The notes under the pieces: model-generated
The model's input: only the letters and a program-made list of their open reading frames with translations
Told to the model about the DNA's origin: nothing
Databases searched by the model: none
From: Paenibacillus sp. BIHB 4019
GTDB lineage: Bacteria > Bacillota > Bacilli > Paenibacillales > Paenibacillaceae
Reading direction: 5' to 3'
NCBI RefSeq assembly: GCF_002741035.1
Contig: NZ_CP016808.1
Span: forward strand, 4,450,501-4,514,500
Length of the DNA stretch: 64,000 nucleotides
Program-made: the position numbers and the translations under genes
Part shown: piece by piece, positions 52,250-61,778 of the stretch
How positions within the stretch are numbered: the first letter of the stretch is position 1
How the letters are laid out: each line of letters starts with the position of its first letter

Positions 52250-55069
52250 TTATTGATTCGGCTGTTGGATCAAATAATCCATCAGTCGCGTGATGACGGC
52301 TGCCATTTCAGCGCGCGTCAGCGTTTTATCCGGCTGGAAGCTTCCGTCAGGATAGCCTTGGAAGATGCCAAGCTCGATCGCTTTCTGAATGCCATCGGAG
52401 GCCCAAGCTGGAATGGAAGATTGATCTTTAAAGGATGAAGCCGCATTATTTTGTGCTGCTGGCAAAATCCGTCCCAGCATAGCAGCAAGCTGTGCCCGTG
52501 TTATGGATTCACTGCCTTGGAAGCCTTGCGCGCTGCCGAGCATAATATTATTTTGCAGCAGGGCGGCAACTGCCGGTTTTGCCCATTCTGGAATGCTGCC
52601 AGAGTCGGGAAGGCTGTTCAGCGCTGTGACGTCAGTGCTTGCCAGTGGTAAACCCAACACTTTCGCCATCATAACCGCCATTTCATAGCGGTTGGTCACT
52701 TGATTAGGCTTGAAGGTTTGATCTTCATAGCCTTGAATAATATTCAAGCTCATCAGCTTTAATATATCTTTATTGGCCCAATTGCTTGCCGTATCGACCG
52801 GCTGATAGACGCTTTGATTTTCGATAACCGCAACCCAGCTTTCAGCAGGCATATCGGCATGGAGCGTATTGCCGTCGTGCTGCGTAGGCAGCGCGATCCA
52901 TTGCTTGTATTTTGGATCATAGTAGTAAATAAGTGCTGCCGAGCCATTTTGGTTAGCAGGTAATGTGATGATTTTTTCCTGTCCCGTTTTAAATGGAACA
53001 GTAATTACATTAACCTGAGCGGAATTTGCGATTATTGGTGCAGTTTCGCCTGGGACGACCACGGGATTGGATGGTGTCGTTGTCGGGCTTGGCTGATTGC
53101 TGCCTGTATGTGTTTGGGCGCCAGTAGAGAAATTCCAATAGGAATCATCATGCCCAATGAGAGGGTTCCCGTTGAGGTCGGAAAGGGCACCATTGGAAAA
53201 ACTAATGAAATAAGAGGTAAAACCATCTAAATCTATATCTGGATTTAAAATGAATGAATTGCCGCTAAAGGAAGCGGAAGCCCCGCTGATATGGCCATTA
53301 GAGATAGTGAATTCACGAGCAACCTGCAGATTGTCTGTTCGGCGAATGGAAATCGTACCGTTGTTTAATTGAACAGGCTCATTAAAAAGAAAGCCAAGTT
53401 CGGTATTCGTCGGCAACCCAGAGAGTGATTGCTGCAAGAAATTCATAAGGAATGGTTCTTCATCCATAGTCGTAAAATGCCAAGAGGAAGAATCTAATAG
53501 TCCGGCGAAAGGGTTATGGGATCGGTCGACAAAGGTGCCGGAAGTGATGTGTATATAATAATCGGTTTCCTGCTCAAGCCTTACATCAGAAAAAAGAAGA
53601 ATGGTGGCACCGGAATGAGAAGCGTAATCGGCATAAGAATTAGGAGAGCCGGAAATCGCAAAGGTTTGAATAGGTGTAGTTACGCCTTGTTTAAAAAGCT
53701 GGATTTCACCGTAACCAAATAAAACCTCCTCGTTAAACTGAAGCATGTAGCCTCCAGATACAGGAGCGATGCTGTCGCCGTTTTCTGGGAACGTATAGGT
53801 TAGGACGGGTGGCGTAGAATCGCCGGTTGAAAAACTCCAGTAGGAATCAAAAAGCCCAAAGAAAGGGTTGCCGTTCAGGTCAGTAATGGCTCCACTTGTA
53901 ATGTTAATAAAATAAGTAGTAAAATCGTCTAATTTTGAGTCTGGATTTAAAATGAACGAATTGCCGCTAAAGGAAGCGGAAGCCCCGCTGATATGGCCAT
54001 TAGAGATCGTGAATTCACGAGCAACCTGCAGATTGTCTGTTCGGCGAATGGAAATCGTGCCGTTGTTTAATTGAACAGGCTCATTAAAAGAAAACATGAG
54101 ATCCGTATCTGGATTAACAGGTAGCCCGGAAAGTGAATAGGGTCCAAAGCCTATTAGCTCGGGGTATTCATCCATAGTCGTAAAATGCCAAGAGGAAGAA
54201 TCTAATAGCCCGGCGAAAGGGTTATGGGATCTGTCAACAAAGGTGCCAGAAGTGATGTGTATATAATAATCGGTTTCCTGCTCAAGCCTTAAGTCAGACA
54301 AAAGATGAATCGTGGCACCGGAATAAGACGCGTAATCGGCATAAGAATTAGGAGAGCCAGAAATCGCAAAGGTTTGAATAGGTGTAGGTACGCCTTGTTT
54401 AAAAAGCTGGATTTCACCGTAACCAAATAAAACCTCCTCGTTAAACTGAAGCGTATATCCCCCGGATACAGGGGCGATGCTATCGCCGTTTTCTGGGAAA
54501 GTGTAGGATAGGACGGGTGGCGATGTATCCTCTGTTTTAAAATACCAAGAAGCATTTTCATTACTCAAAAAATGATTGCCATCTGAAAATATGAAAAGTC
54601 CACTAGATACATCGACATAATAATCTGTATTTTCCTGAAGTTCTAAATTAGGATCTATAACTACCATGTTGCCGCTTAATATGAGAGATGCACCGTTAAT
54701 AGTGCCACTAGAGATGGTAATGAGTTGTTCAGCCGTACTGTTAATATCACGATAGATCGCTATCGTTCCGTTCCCTAAATTAACCGTTTCGTTAAAGAAG
54801 AGCATTATATTTGAATCTACGGGTACTCCACTTGATACAGGGGAAAAGTCTATAAGATCCAAATATGAGGGAGAATTAAGAGAATAAATTAAATTTGGTG
54901 AATAAGTAATTTCAGATACCGAACTCGTCAATGATGGTGTAATCATAGGGGGCTGCGAAGAAGCATAAAGCACGAAAGGGGCAAACATGTTTGCAAGTTG
55001 CGTAGAGGCTGCGGTTAGTGTGATAATTTTTTTCGTACGGCTAAGTGTGAATTGATTCATTTTTTTCAT
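52250..55069 (-). CDS. S-layer-homology surface protein with bacterial Ig-like repeats
   Basis: 939 residues. A signal peptide occupies about 1-36 (cleavage near VLYASSQ). Then come five Big_5-like Ig domains of ~115 residues (75-180, 184-298, 300-415, 420-535, 538-650), each built on the pattern LxFNExVxLxxGTIxIxR and closed by W.FxT. A Ser/Pro/Thr linker (655-675) precedes a ~75-residue unassigned domain. Three SLH domains (763-810, 820-870, 880-930) anchor the protein to cell-wall polymers. Residues 183-417 and 419-652 are nearly identical. The SD sits in the end of the upstream gene, so the pair is an operon. Probable adhesin or cell-surface structural protein. Confidence 0.88.
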   Translation of the reverse strand: MKKMNQFTLSRTKKIITLTAASTQLANMFAPFVLYASSQPPMITPSLTSSVSEITYSPNLIYSLNSPSYLDLIDFSPVSSGVPVDSNIMLFFNETVNLGNGTIAIYRDINSTAEQLITISSGTINGASLILSGNMVVIDPNLELQENTDYYVDVSSGLFIFSDGNHFLSNENASWYFKTEDTSPPVLSYTFPENGDSIAPVSGGYTLQFNEEVLFGYGEIQLFKQGVPTPIQTFAISGSPNSYADYASYSGATIHLLSDLRLEQETDYYIHITSGTFVDRSHNPFAGLLDSSSWHFTTMDEYPELIGFGPYSLSGLPVNPDTDLMFSFNEPVQLNNGTISIRRTDNLQVAREFTISNGHISGASASFSGNSFILNPDSKLDDFTTYFINITSGAITDLNGNPFFGLFDSYWSFSTGDSTPPVLTYTFPENGDSIAPVSGGYMLQFNEEVLFGYGEIQLFKQGVTTPIQTFAISGSPNSYADYASHSGATILLFSDVRLEQETDYYIHITSGTFVDRSHNPFAGLLDSSSWHFTTMDEEPFLMNFLQQSLSGLPTNTELGFLFNEPVQLNNGTISIRRTDNLQVAREFTISNGHISGASASFSGNSFILNPDIDLDGFTSYFISFSNGALSDLNGNPLIGHDDSYWNFSTGAQTHTGSNQPSPTTTPSNPVVVPGETAPIIANSAQVNVITVPFKTGQEKIITLPANQNGSAALIYYYDPKYKQWIALPTQHDGNTLHADMPAESWVAVIENQSVYQPVDTASNWANKDILKLMSLNIIQGYEDQTFKPNQVTNRYEMAVMMAKVLGLPLASTDVTALNSLPDSGSIPEWAKPAVAALLQNNIMLGSAQGFQGSESITRAQLAAMLGRILPAAQNNAASSFKDQSSIPAWASDGIQKAIELGIFQGYPDGSFQPDKTLTRAEMAAVITRLMDYLIQQPNQ
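53114..54523 (-). repeat. Two near-identical ~708-base tandem repeats inside the SLH gene
   Basis: The segment coding for residues 183-418 (54523-53816) is repeated in tandem as 419-652 (53815-53114). Long stretches are identical at DNA level (e.g. 54001-54070 and 53288-53357). The period is 236 codons, two Ig-like domains per unit. Such a repeat can vary by recombination. Confidence 0.85.
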
Positions 55070-55078
55070 CCTGAGCGT

Positions 55079-56914
55079 CTACTCCTTTTTATGATTCGTA
55101 AAGTCGTCAATAATAACATTCAAATTATGAAAATAGGGTTGGATCATTTTGTAATCTTCATAACATTCATATAAATACTGCCCAAATCCAGACAATAACA
55201 AATCTTTCTTTTTATTTATATCGGTTTCAATCTTTATATTCATAATATAGCTGTATAAAATTTCGTATTTTACTCTTGTTAGTGGATGGAGGATAAATTT
55301 GAAAAATAAATTGTCTTGTAAAGATTTAAAAGCAAAATCAAAAGATTGGAATCTGCTTTTTTCAGGACTAATCTGAATATCCGCCATTGTTTGCTGTAAA
55401 GTAGCGAAAATGGGAAGTATTTGACTCTCCTGTTCAAGCATTTGCTGCTGACGTTGTGTTAAGTAAGAAAATTGAATTGGATTTGTCATTGAATGCGCGA
55501 ACCATTCTTTATTGATTGCATTTGGTACGAGTATCGTATCAATGACGGAAGATAACGTTTGGAATGGCGCACCGTCAATTTTTGCTCCTCCTTTTGTTGT
55601 ATTAATAATAGTTTGACTTGGTTTTAGTCGGATAACATATTCCATTTCTTTGCGCATAGCGTTTAAACCGGGGTTGGTTTCCAACAATGTGTTTTCTACG
55701 CTGATAACTTGTTCAACTACCTTGGAATCAGCTGCCTCATAAGGAACGCCAGCCGCATAATATTGTTTGTCACGCAAGGCGAAGTTTTGGCCTACTAGAA
55801 TAATTGAAGAACAGTTCATCAGCATGAGTGCTTGCAGAGCCACAATGGCAATGCTGCTTGCATCGCTCAATACGGGTGTTTGTTTACTGCCACTTATGTA
55901 AAAGCCATAAAGCATGTCTTGGCTCATTGGCAAATGAATTTTTTTCCAAGGGAACTGTGCGACTACCCCCGTTCCCACTGAAGTGCCAAATACCATTGGA
56001 AAAGGGGACTTGTTTTCTGTGATGGCTTTTTGAAAAACTTTATAATTTAATTCGCTTGGATCATATGTAAAGGCGGCATCAGGTATAATTTTAAACTCAA
56101 CTAGTGTATTTATAGCAGATCCTACTGATATGATGTAAGCGGAGCGCTGCTGCTTTATGATACGTAATTGATCTATTTCGTCTTGCAGGGATGGTCCTGC
56201 GGCAACCAGCAAAGCGGGCTTATGTTGAAAATGGTTGCGGAAATCAAATAAATTAGGTGTATTTAGCGTAGCTGCAAAATTCTCAAAGCTGTTAGTGATC
56301 CATTTTTTTTCATAACGTTGGCTAATGCTTAGATTGATCTTTTTTTGGTGAATGACTGTTTGAATTAACTTGAGAAATTTATTATGGGCTATAGGGAGAA
56401 TTTTTAGGTAAGAAGGCAAGGTAATTAAGGTAAAGCTTTTAGGGATTTGATACAGAATTGATTTTATTTCTTTCAAATTAAATTGGTTTTTAGGTGATCC
56501 TAAGCTAATATTTCGAAGCATTGGAATATTCAATTCCTTAATATCAACATAAGAAAAGAAGGCAATTAGGATTTTAGCAGAAGGCTCAAAAATAGAATAA
56601 GGAACGTTAGGATACATTTGCGTGAACTTTCTAATATGATGTCCCAAACCAGTACCATAAAAAATGACATGGTGCTTCTGCTGGTTTATTTCTTTTGCGA
56701 CTTCAAGCAGGATTTTGTCGGCCTCTTGTACAGGATTTTCCTCTAGGTGCAAGCTTATGGACTGTTGATTTATTTCGCAAATAAGATTATTTAAATTCTT
56801 TGAATCTTGCTTTATAGACAATTCATCCATCTGAGCGATTTGTTCTAAGTGCTGTATGTTACGAAATAAATCAGGACGATGTTCTTTGATGGCGGTCAAG
56901 TTTTGTAGAAACAT
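55079..56914 (-). CDS. DUF115/MptE-like (motility-accessory-factor type) protein
   Basis: A 611-residue member of the DUF115 family, with YGTGLGHHIRKFTQ, LLVAAGPSLQDEIDQLRII, ISVGSAINTLVEFKIIPDAAFTYDPS and MNCSSIILVGQNFALRDKQYYAAG as markers. Archaeal members make a methanopterin precursor; bacterial ones (Maf) act in flagellin glycosylation as nonulosonate transferases. There are no flagellar genes here; the partner is an SLH surface protein nine bases downstream, so transfer of a sugar onto that protein is plausible. The gene is clearly richer in A+T than its surroundings. Confidence 0.78.
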   Translation of the reverse strand: MFLQNLTAIKEHRPDLFRNIQHLEQIAQMDELSIKQDSKNLNNLICEINQQSISLHLEENPVQEADKILLEVAKEINQQKHHVIFYGTGLGHHIRKFTQMYPNVPYSIFEPSAKILIAFFSYVDIKELNIPMLRNISLGSPKNQFNLKEIKSILYQIPKSFTLITLPSYLKILPIAHNKFLKLIQTVIHQKKINLSISQRYEKKWITNSFENFAATLNTPNLFDFRNHFQHKPALLVAAGPSLQDEIDQLRIIKQQRSAYIISVGSAINTLVEFKIIPDAAFTYDPSELNYKVFQKAITENKSPFPMVFGTSVGTGVVAQFPWKKIHLPMSQDMLYGFYISGSKQTPVLSDASSIAIVALQALMLMNCSSIILVGQNFALRDKQYYAAGVPYEAADSKVVEQVISVENTLLETNPGLNAMRKEMEYVIRLKPSQTIINTTKGGAKIDGAPFQTLSSVIDTILVPNAINKEWFAHSMTNPIQFSYLTQRQQQMLEQESQILPIFATLQQTMADIQISPEKSRFQSFDFAFKSLQDNLFFKFILHPLTRVKYEILYSYIMNIKIETDINKKKDLLLSGFGQYLYECYEDYKMIQPYFHNLNVIIDDFTNHKKE

Positions 56915-57404
56915 AGAACCTCTTCTTTCTTGTTAAATATGGGTAATTTATCATGAACTACTTCCTTTATACTACAAAGTTCAACATATTACATTCTTTT
57001 CTGCGAAAATAAATCGTTCGAATTCAAAACTTTGGAGCTAAAATGAGCGATAGTATGTCTGCAGAATTATTAGCGAGTCCCGCAGCGGAGCGGGTGGACC
57101 GGAAGCTGCCTAGACATTAATGTCGGCAACGTTTGAGATCGAAGAGCAGCCATTGGCGCTTAACGGTGCGACTAAAAGGGAATGCGAGGGGTTTAATGAA
57201 GCTCCGAAGCATTCCCTTTTTTTCATTGTCCATTTATATAGCCCTTACATTGCAAATGTAAGGGCTTTCCTGCCATCTTTTTTTGAATTAAGCTTTGTTT
57301 TCTCGACATATCTGATACAATGTTATAAAAGCTATCATGAAAAGGGTGTTTGTAAGGAATAATCGCATGGCAATTTCGATGCTGTCAGATTTGGAGTGAG
57401 GATT
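56915..57404 (+). other. Intergenic region with two hairpins
   Basis: An AGGGAATGC/GCATTCCCT hairpin followed by seven T (about 57177-57223) is a plus-strand terminator with no recognised plus-strand gene before it. An AGCCCTTACATT/AATGTAAGGGCT hairpin (about 57240-57266) follows. An 80-codon frame at 57120-57362 spans both and lacks a ribosome site. A short RNA ending at the first terminator is possible; nothing else was seen. Confidence 0.4.
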
Positions 57405-59675
57405 ATGTCAAAAAATTGGTATCGCAGATTGCTATTTTCGTATTTTCCGATTTTTATTTTAACGATATCTATTGTCATTTTCCTCTCCTTCCTCATTGTG
57501 AATGAGATTTCGAGAAATGAAACGGAGAAGGCGAATCGCATTTCCACCTCCTATGTCGTCGATAGTCTCGACAGAGCGGTCAATCAAGTCGAGATGGAAA
57601 TATTGCGTCAAATGGAAAACGACCCGGTCTACGGACAATTTCTTGCGGGTGATGTGGAGAAGGGCGGTCCCGAATTTATGGAGCTCGCTAAAAAACTGTG
57701 GGTTTTGGAAAGCAACAATGAGCTGCTTGATTCTGTGTATATATACCGTCTGTCCGATCATCGCATCGTTAGCAAATATGGATTTACGACGCAGGAGGTG
57801 TTTGCTGATCGTGCTTATTTGGAGCAGGCGCTGGATGAACCGTCCTTTCAGCGCTGGTCGCAAATTCGTTCCTTCAAGCTGCTGGAATCCGACCAGCCGG
57901 AGGAAGTGATCAGCATGCATAAACGCTTGCCGCTTCCCTTCGGCCAGGAAGGCGTTTTAGTCATTAATCTCGGCGTCTATCCTTTAGGCCGAATGATTGA
58001 TGATATGACGCGCAGCAACGTTTCCTTTCTTCATGTAACGGGCAAGGAAGGCGAAACTATTTTTCCAAAAGGCAATTTAGGAACGGGGAGTATTGACGAT
58101 AAGGGTACTGTGCTAACGACGCTAGTATCTCCAAAGCTGGGCTGGACGTTCAGCAGCGGCTTGCGTGCCGGGCAGCTATTCGCGTGGGTATCCGTCATTT
58201 CTTATGTATGGATTATTATTGGGCTGGCTACCTTATTGCTAGCCGTCCTCTATATCATTTATATTACGCGCAAAAACTATAAGCCCATTCAGGTGATGAT
58301 GAGCCGTATTCAGGCGCTTCCCGCGCGCTCCTCCGATGTCACGACCAGGGACGAACTGGTGTTAATTGACCACGCGCTGGAGCAGCTTATTCAGCAGACC
58401 GCAGATTATGAGATGCAGCATCATGAGAATCTGCTTATACGCAGGCGGCAGTTTTTTATCGATTTAATCGAAGGCAATGCTCAAGGGGATCGGGTTGAAA
58501 AATGCCGCTCCTTAGCCGTGCTGCAGGCGTCGGAGCATGCGGTGCATGCCGCAGTCGTCATTGCGGAAATGCATGATTTTGATGCCTCCTACGGCGATTT
58601 CTCCCATCAAGATCAGCAAACGTTCCGGTTGACGCTTATGAACCTTTTTCAGGAGCTGGCACGGGAAAGGGAGCTGGACAGCTGGGCGGAATGGATAGGC
58701 AGCAGCCAGTTGGGCATTATTTTTACAAGTGGTGCCGCAGAGGAAGCAGAAGATGATGATGAAGCTTTCAAAGACATGCTGCGATTAGCCGTCAAGAGCT
58801 CACACCAGTGGGCCGCGAACCAATTCGAGCTGACGATGAAGTTTGGTATCGGCATTGTGGCGAATTTGGATAGCGCCTTAAGCTTAAAGGAATCCTACCA
58901 ATCCGCCGGATCGGCGCTGCAATATGTATTGTCACTGGGTGAAAATGAAATGGTGTTTGGCTCGGATGTGCCGCTGCAGCCGCATATGGAGTCCTATAAA
59001 TATTTCCCGATCATGGCTGGCATCGTCAAAATGTTTCGCTTGACCAATCAGGAATGGCGGGAGCAGGTGCATACGCTGTTTCAAATGGTCGGCTCCGAGC
59101 TGCTTGCGGATCATGACATTCGCATGCTCATCCATTGGCTTAGACAAATGCTGGGCAGAGAGCTGATGGACCTCTCAGACAATCTGAAGGATTATTTCGT
59201 CGGACAGCAAGCGCAGCTGTGGCGGGCAGAGCTGGATAAAGCACAGCGGCTGCCCGAGATGGAAGCTTTGCTGCTGGAAATGATGAATGAGGTTTACCGA
59301 GTATATGTATCGACTAATGAAAATAAAAGCTATCGGGCGATGATTAGTGAGATGAAAGCTTACATTGAAGAGCATTATACGAATCCGGATTTGTCCCTTA
59401 CGATATTGAGCGATCGCTTCCAAGTATCTGCGAAATATGCGAGCCATTTGTTCAAGGAAGAGTTTAATACAAAATTCGTTGATTTTTTGGCGCAGCTGCG
59501 AATTGTGCATGCCCAAACTTTGCTGAGCCAAACGGACGAGGTTATTCAACAAATCGCTTTGCGGGTGGGCTACGCCAATTCCGTTACCTTCGGACGTGTG
59601 TTTAAAAAAATAGTCGGTGTCACGCCGGGAGACTACAGAAAATACGAAATGAAGCCAGAGCATGCAAGTGAATAA
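57405..59675 (+). CDS. Membrane sensor/AraC-family regulator of a sugar ABC transporter
   Basis: 756 residues. The first helix (LLFSYFPIFILTISIVIFLSFLIV) and a second one near residue 275 (VSVISYVWIIIGLATLLLAV) bracket a ~240-residue extracellular sensor of Cache type. A ~370-residue cytoplasmic region follows, and an AraC helix-turn-helix pair ends the protein (DLSLTILSDRFQVSAKYASHLFKEEF, QIALRVGYANSVTFGRVFKKIVGVTPGDYRK). ATG 57405 has GGAG nine bases upstream. Such proteins in Paenibacillus regulate adjacent LplA/LplB/YtcP transporters, which is the arrangement here; the ligand is unknown. Confidence 0.85.
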   Translation: MSKNWYRRLLFSYFPIFILTISIVIFLSFLIVNEISRNETEKANRISTSYVVDSLDRAVNQVEMEILRQMENDPVYGQFLAGDVEKGGPEFMELAKKLWVLESNNELLDSVYIYRLSDHRIVSKYGFTTQEVFADRAYLEQALDEPSFQRWSQIRSFKLLESDQPEEVISMHKRLPLPFGQEGVLVINLGVYPLGRMIDDMTRSNVSFLHVTGKEGETIFPKGNLGTGSIDDKGTVLTTLVSPKLGWTFSSGLRAGQLFAWVSVISYVWIIIGLATLLLAVLYIIYITRKNYKPIQVMMSRIQALPARSSDVTTRDELVLIDHALEQLIQQTADYEMQHHENLLIRRRQFFIDLIEGNAQGDRVEKCRSLAVLQASEHAVHAAVVIAEMHDFDASYGDFSHQDQQTFRLTLMNLFQELARERELDSWAEWIGSSQLGIIFTSGAAEEAEDDDEAFKDMLRLAVKSSHQWAANQFELTMKFGIGIVANLDSALSLKESYQSAGSALQYVLSLGENEMVFGSDVPLQPHMESYKYFPIMAGIVKMFRLTNQEWREQVHTLFQMVGSELLADHDIRMLIHWLRQMLGRELMDLSDNLKDYFVGQQAQLWRAELDKAQRLPEMEALLLEMMNEVYRVYVSTNENKSYRAMISEMKAYIEEHYTNPDLSLTILSDRFQVSAKYASHLFKEEFNTKFVDFLAQLRIVHAQTLLSQTDEVIQQIALRVGYANSVTFGRVFKKIVGVTPGDYRKYEMKPEHASE

Positions 59676-60060
59676 GCATTAGCTGCGAGGCGGCTCCCGA
59701 ACATATTCGGGGGCCTTTTTTAACTATAAGAATGTATAAGTTTCACACGTATAAATAGGCTTATATTTCTCGGACTGAAACACGCCGCATTGCCAGAGGA
59801 TGGTGACAGCCGTTTCACCTTGGATGGCCAATTCAAGCGAATCGGAAAAAGGTCTGTTTACAGGAAAGGCGTCACATCAGCGGAAATACAGGGTTTACGA
59901 CGATTTTCCACCTGATTTTTGAGGTGGAATTCTGTTTATTGTCAGATTTCCTGTCATCATGTCATACTTGGCTCATCTCCACAAGCGGCATCGTCAAGCG
60001 AGGTTAGGAAAGCTTACCTCTATAGGCGGGGCAAACCAAACAAAAAGGGGCTGTGAACAA
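59676..60060 (+). terminator. Terminator and promoter region before the LplA-like gene
   Basis: GGCTCCCGAA (59692-59701) pairs with TTCGGGGGCC (59706-59715), one G-U pair, and is followed by six T. The rest of the region leads to the binding protein and should hold its promoter, but no clear consensus was found. No gene is recognised. Confidence 0.7.
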
Positions 60061-61659
60061 ATGAAGCGTAGCAAAAGTAAAATGGCGGTCAAAAAATGGA
60101 TGGCGGGTACGTTCGCATTAACTGTACTGGTTACGGGCTGTTCAAACGGAGGCGGAGCAACACCGGCCGCAAGCTCAGGATCGAATGCAGGCGGCGCAGC
60201 GGCTTCTTCATTAAAAGTAGAAATTTTCGATCGCGGCAATACGCCGCAGGGCTATACGATTACAGACAGCTATTTGACCCGTTACGTGAAAGACAACTTC
60301 ACCAAAACGAGCAGCATTGATGTTCAATTCGTGCCGATCCCCCGTTCTGAGGAAATTGCCAAGCTGAACGTGCTCATGGCAAGCGGCGATGATGTGCCGG
60401 ATATCGTATTTACGTATGATCAAGCCGTATTTGAGCGTTATGCCGAGCAAGGCGGCCTTACAGACTTGTCGGACTTATTAAATGAGCACGGATCAAACCT
60501 TAAAAGTTTTCTAGGTGACGATACGCTGGCCTATGGTCAACTGGGAGGAAAGCAATTTGCTATCCCGGGCAAAAGAATGTTAACCGAAAGATATTCCTCT
60601 TGGATTCGCAAGGATTGGCTGGACAAGGTGGGCTTGCCGATGCCTGCGACAACAGACGAGCTTTACGAAGCGCTTAAAGCATTTAAAGAAAAAGATCCCG
60701 GTGAAACGGGGGGCAGCGTTATTCCTCTGGGCATGACGATTGAGCCGGCTCAGTTTGAGCCGCTGCTCTGGTCATTCATTCAGCCGCAAAGCTCATTAAC
60801 GACGGACGAGCAGCTGGCGAACCGTGATTATTTGCCAGTGCTTCCGGGCTTTAAGGAAGGCCTGCGCTTTATGAACAAGCTTTACAATGAAGGGCTGATG
60901 AGCAAGGATTTTGGGCTCGACCAAGATAAAAAGCAGCTGACGCAGGATATTCAAAGCGGCAAAATTGGGATGTTCAGCGATGACTATCCAAATATCTATT
61001 ATAAAGATGGGGTATATGCCAGCCTAGTGGCCAACAGTCCGAATGCTATTCTCGAACCAATTGATCCGTTCACGAATGCAGAAGGCTTGCATGCAAAACC
61101 GGAATATGCACCTAACGCCCTGTACATTATGGTTCCGAAATCAAGCAAGCACGCAGTCGAAGCGATTAAATATTTGGACTGGATGTCCGCGACGAATGTG
61201 CTTATTGATATGCAAAATGGTGTATTAGGCGAGAACTACGAGCTGAAGGATGGCATACCGGTTACATTAGATAGTGCATCGAAGGAAGCGACGGACAGAA
61301 TCTATAACTTTGGCGATATTGTCATTGTGGCTAACGGTAAAGTCGGAGGCGATGAAGAGCAAAACAAGAAGGCCTTTACGTTCAGCGTGGAGTCTAAATT
61401 CCAAAAGGATTTTGCACAATCGATGGAATTTGCTAATACCGATACGATTGCACCGGTCATATTCAATCGCCCAATCACTAGCAAAACCAAATATGGCACT
61501 ACGCTTGATAGCAAGCTTGATGAAATGATCGTTAAAACAACGATGGCGGCTCCAGATAAATTCGACAGCACTTTCGATACTGCTATGGAGGATTACATGT
61601 CTCGTGGTGGCAAGGAAGTGATGGACGAGCGTACGGCAGCTTATACAGAAGCGAAATAA
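60061..61659 (+). CDS. Extracellular solute-binding lipoprotein, LplA-like
   Basis: A 532-residue binding protein. The signal peptide (VKKWMAGTFALTVLVTGCSN) ends in the lipobox LVTGC, followed by an Ala/Ser/Gly-rich linker. Markers of the LplA group are SGDDVPDIVFTYDQAVFERYAEQGGLTDLS, and GKRMLTERYSSWIRKDWLDKVGLP. The ATG at 60061 follows AAAAAGGGG; the frame is open a further 100 bases upstream. Two permeases follow and an AraC sensor precedes. The sugar is unknown; relatives bind complex oligosaccharides. Confidence 0.87.
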   Translation: MKRSKSKMAVKKWMAGTFALTVLVTGCSNGGGATPAASSGSNAGGAAASSLKVEIFDRGNTPQGYTITDSYLTRYVKDNFTKTSSIDVQFVPIPRSEEIAKLNVLMASGDDVPDIVFTYDQAVFERYAEQGGLTDLSDLLNEHGSNLKSFLGDDTLAYGQLGGKQFAIPGKRMLTERYSSWIRKDWLDKVGLPMPATTDELYEALKAFKEKDPGETGGSVIPLGMTIEPAQFEPLLWSFIQPQSSLTTDEQLANRDYLPVLPGFKEGLRFMNKLYNEGLMSKDFGLDQDKKQLTQDIQSGKIGMFSDDYPNIYYKDGVYASLVANSPNAILEPIDPFTNAEGLHAKPEYAPNALYIMVPKSSKHAVEAIKYLDWMSATNVLIDMQNGVLGENYELKDGIPVTLDSASKEATDRIYNFGDIVIVANGKVGGDEEQNKKAFTFSVESKFQKDFAQSMEFANTDTIAPVIFNRPITSKTKYGTTLDSKLDEMIVKTTMAAPDKFDSTFDTAMEDYMSRGGKEVMDERTAAYTEAK

Positions 61660-61778
61660 AGCAGTTTGCGCTTTGGGTTTTAGGCTATGAGGGCAAGTAA
61701 AGAGCAGGAGGGCGGAGCGGGCCGAAGCAGGCTCCCTCTGCGCCAACTGCCTATGAAGGAAAGAAGGGGCGAACAACA

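Noticed and set aside
57120..57362. 80-codon frame before the sensor regulator
   Set aside because: No ribosome site and it runs through two hairpins, one of them a terminator.
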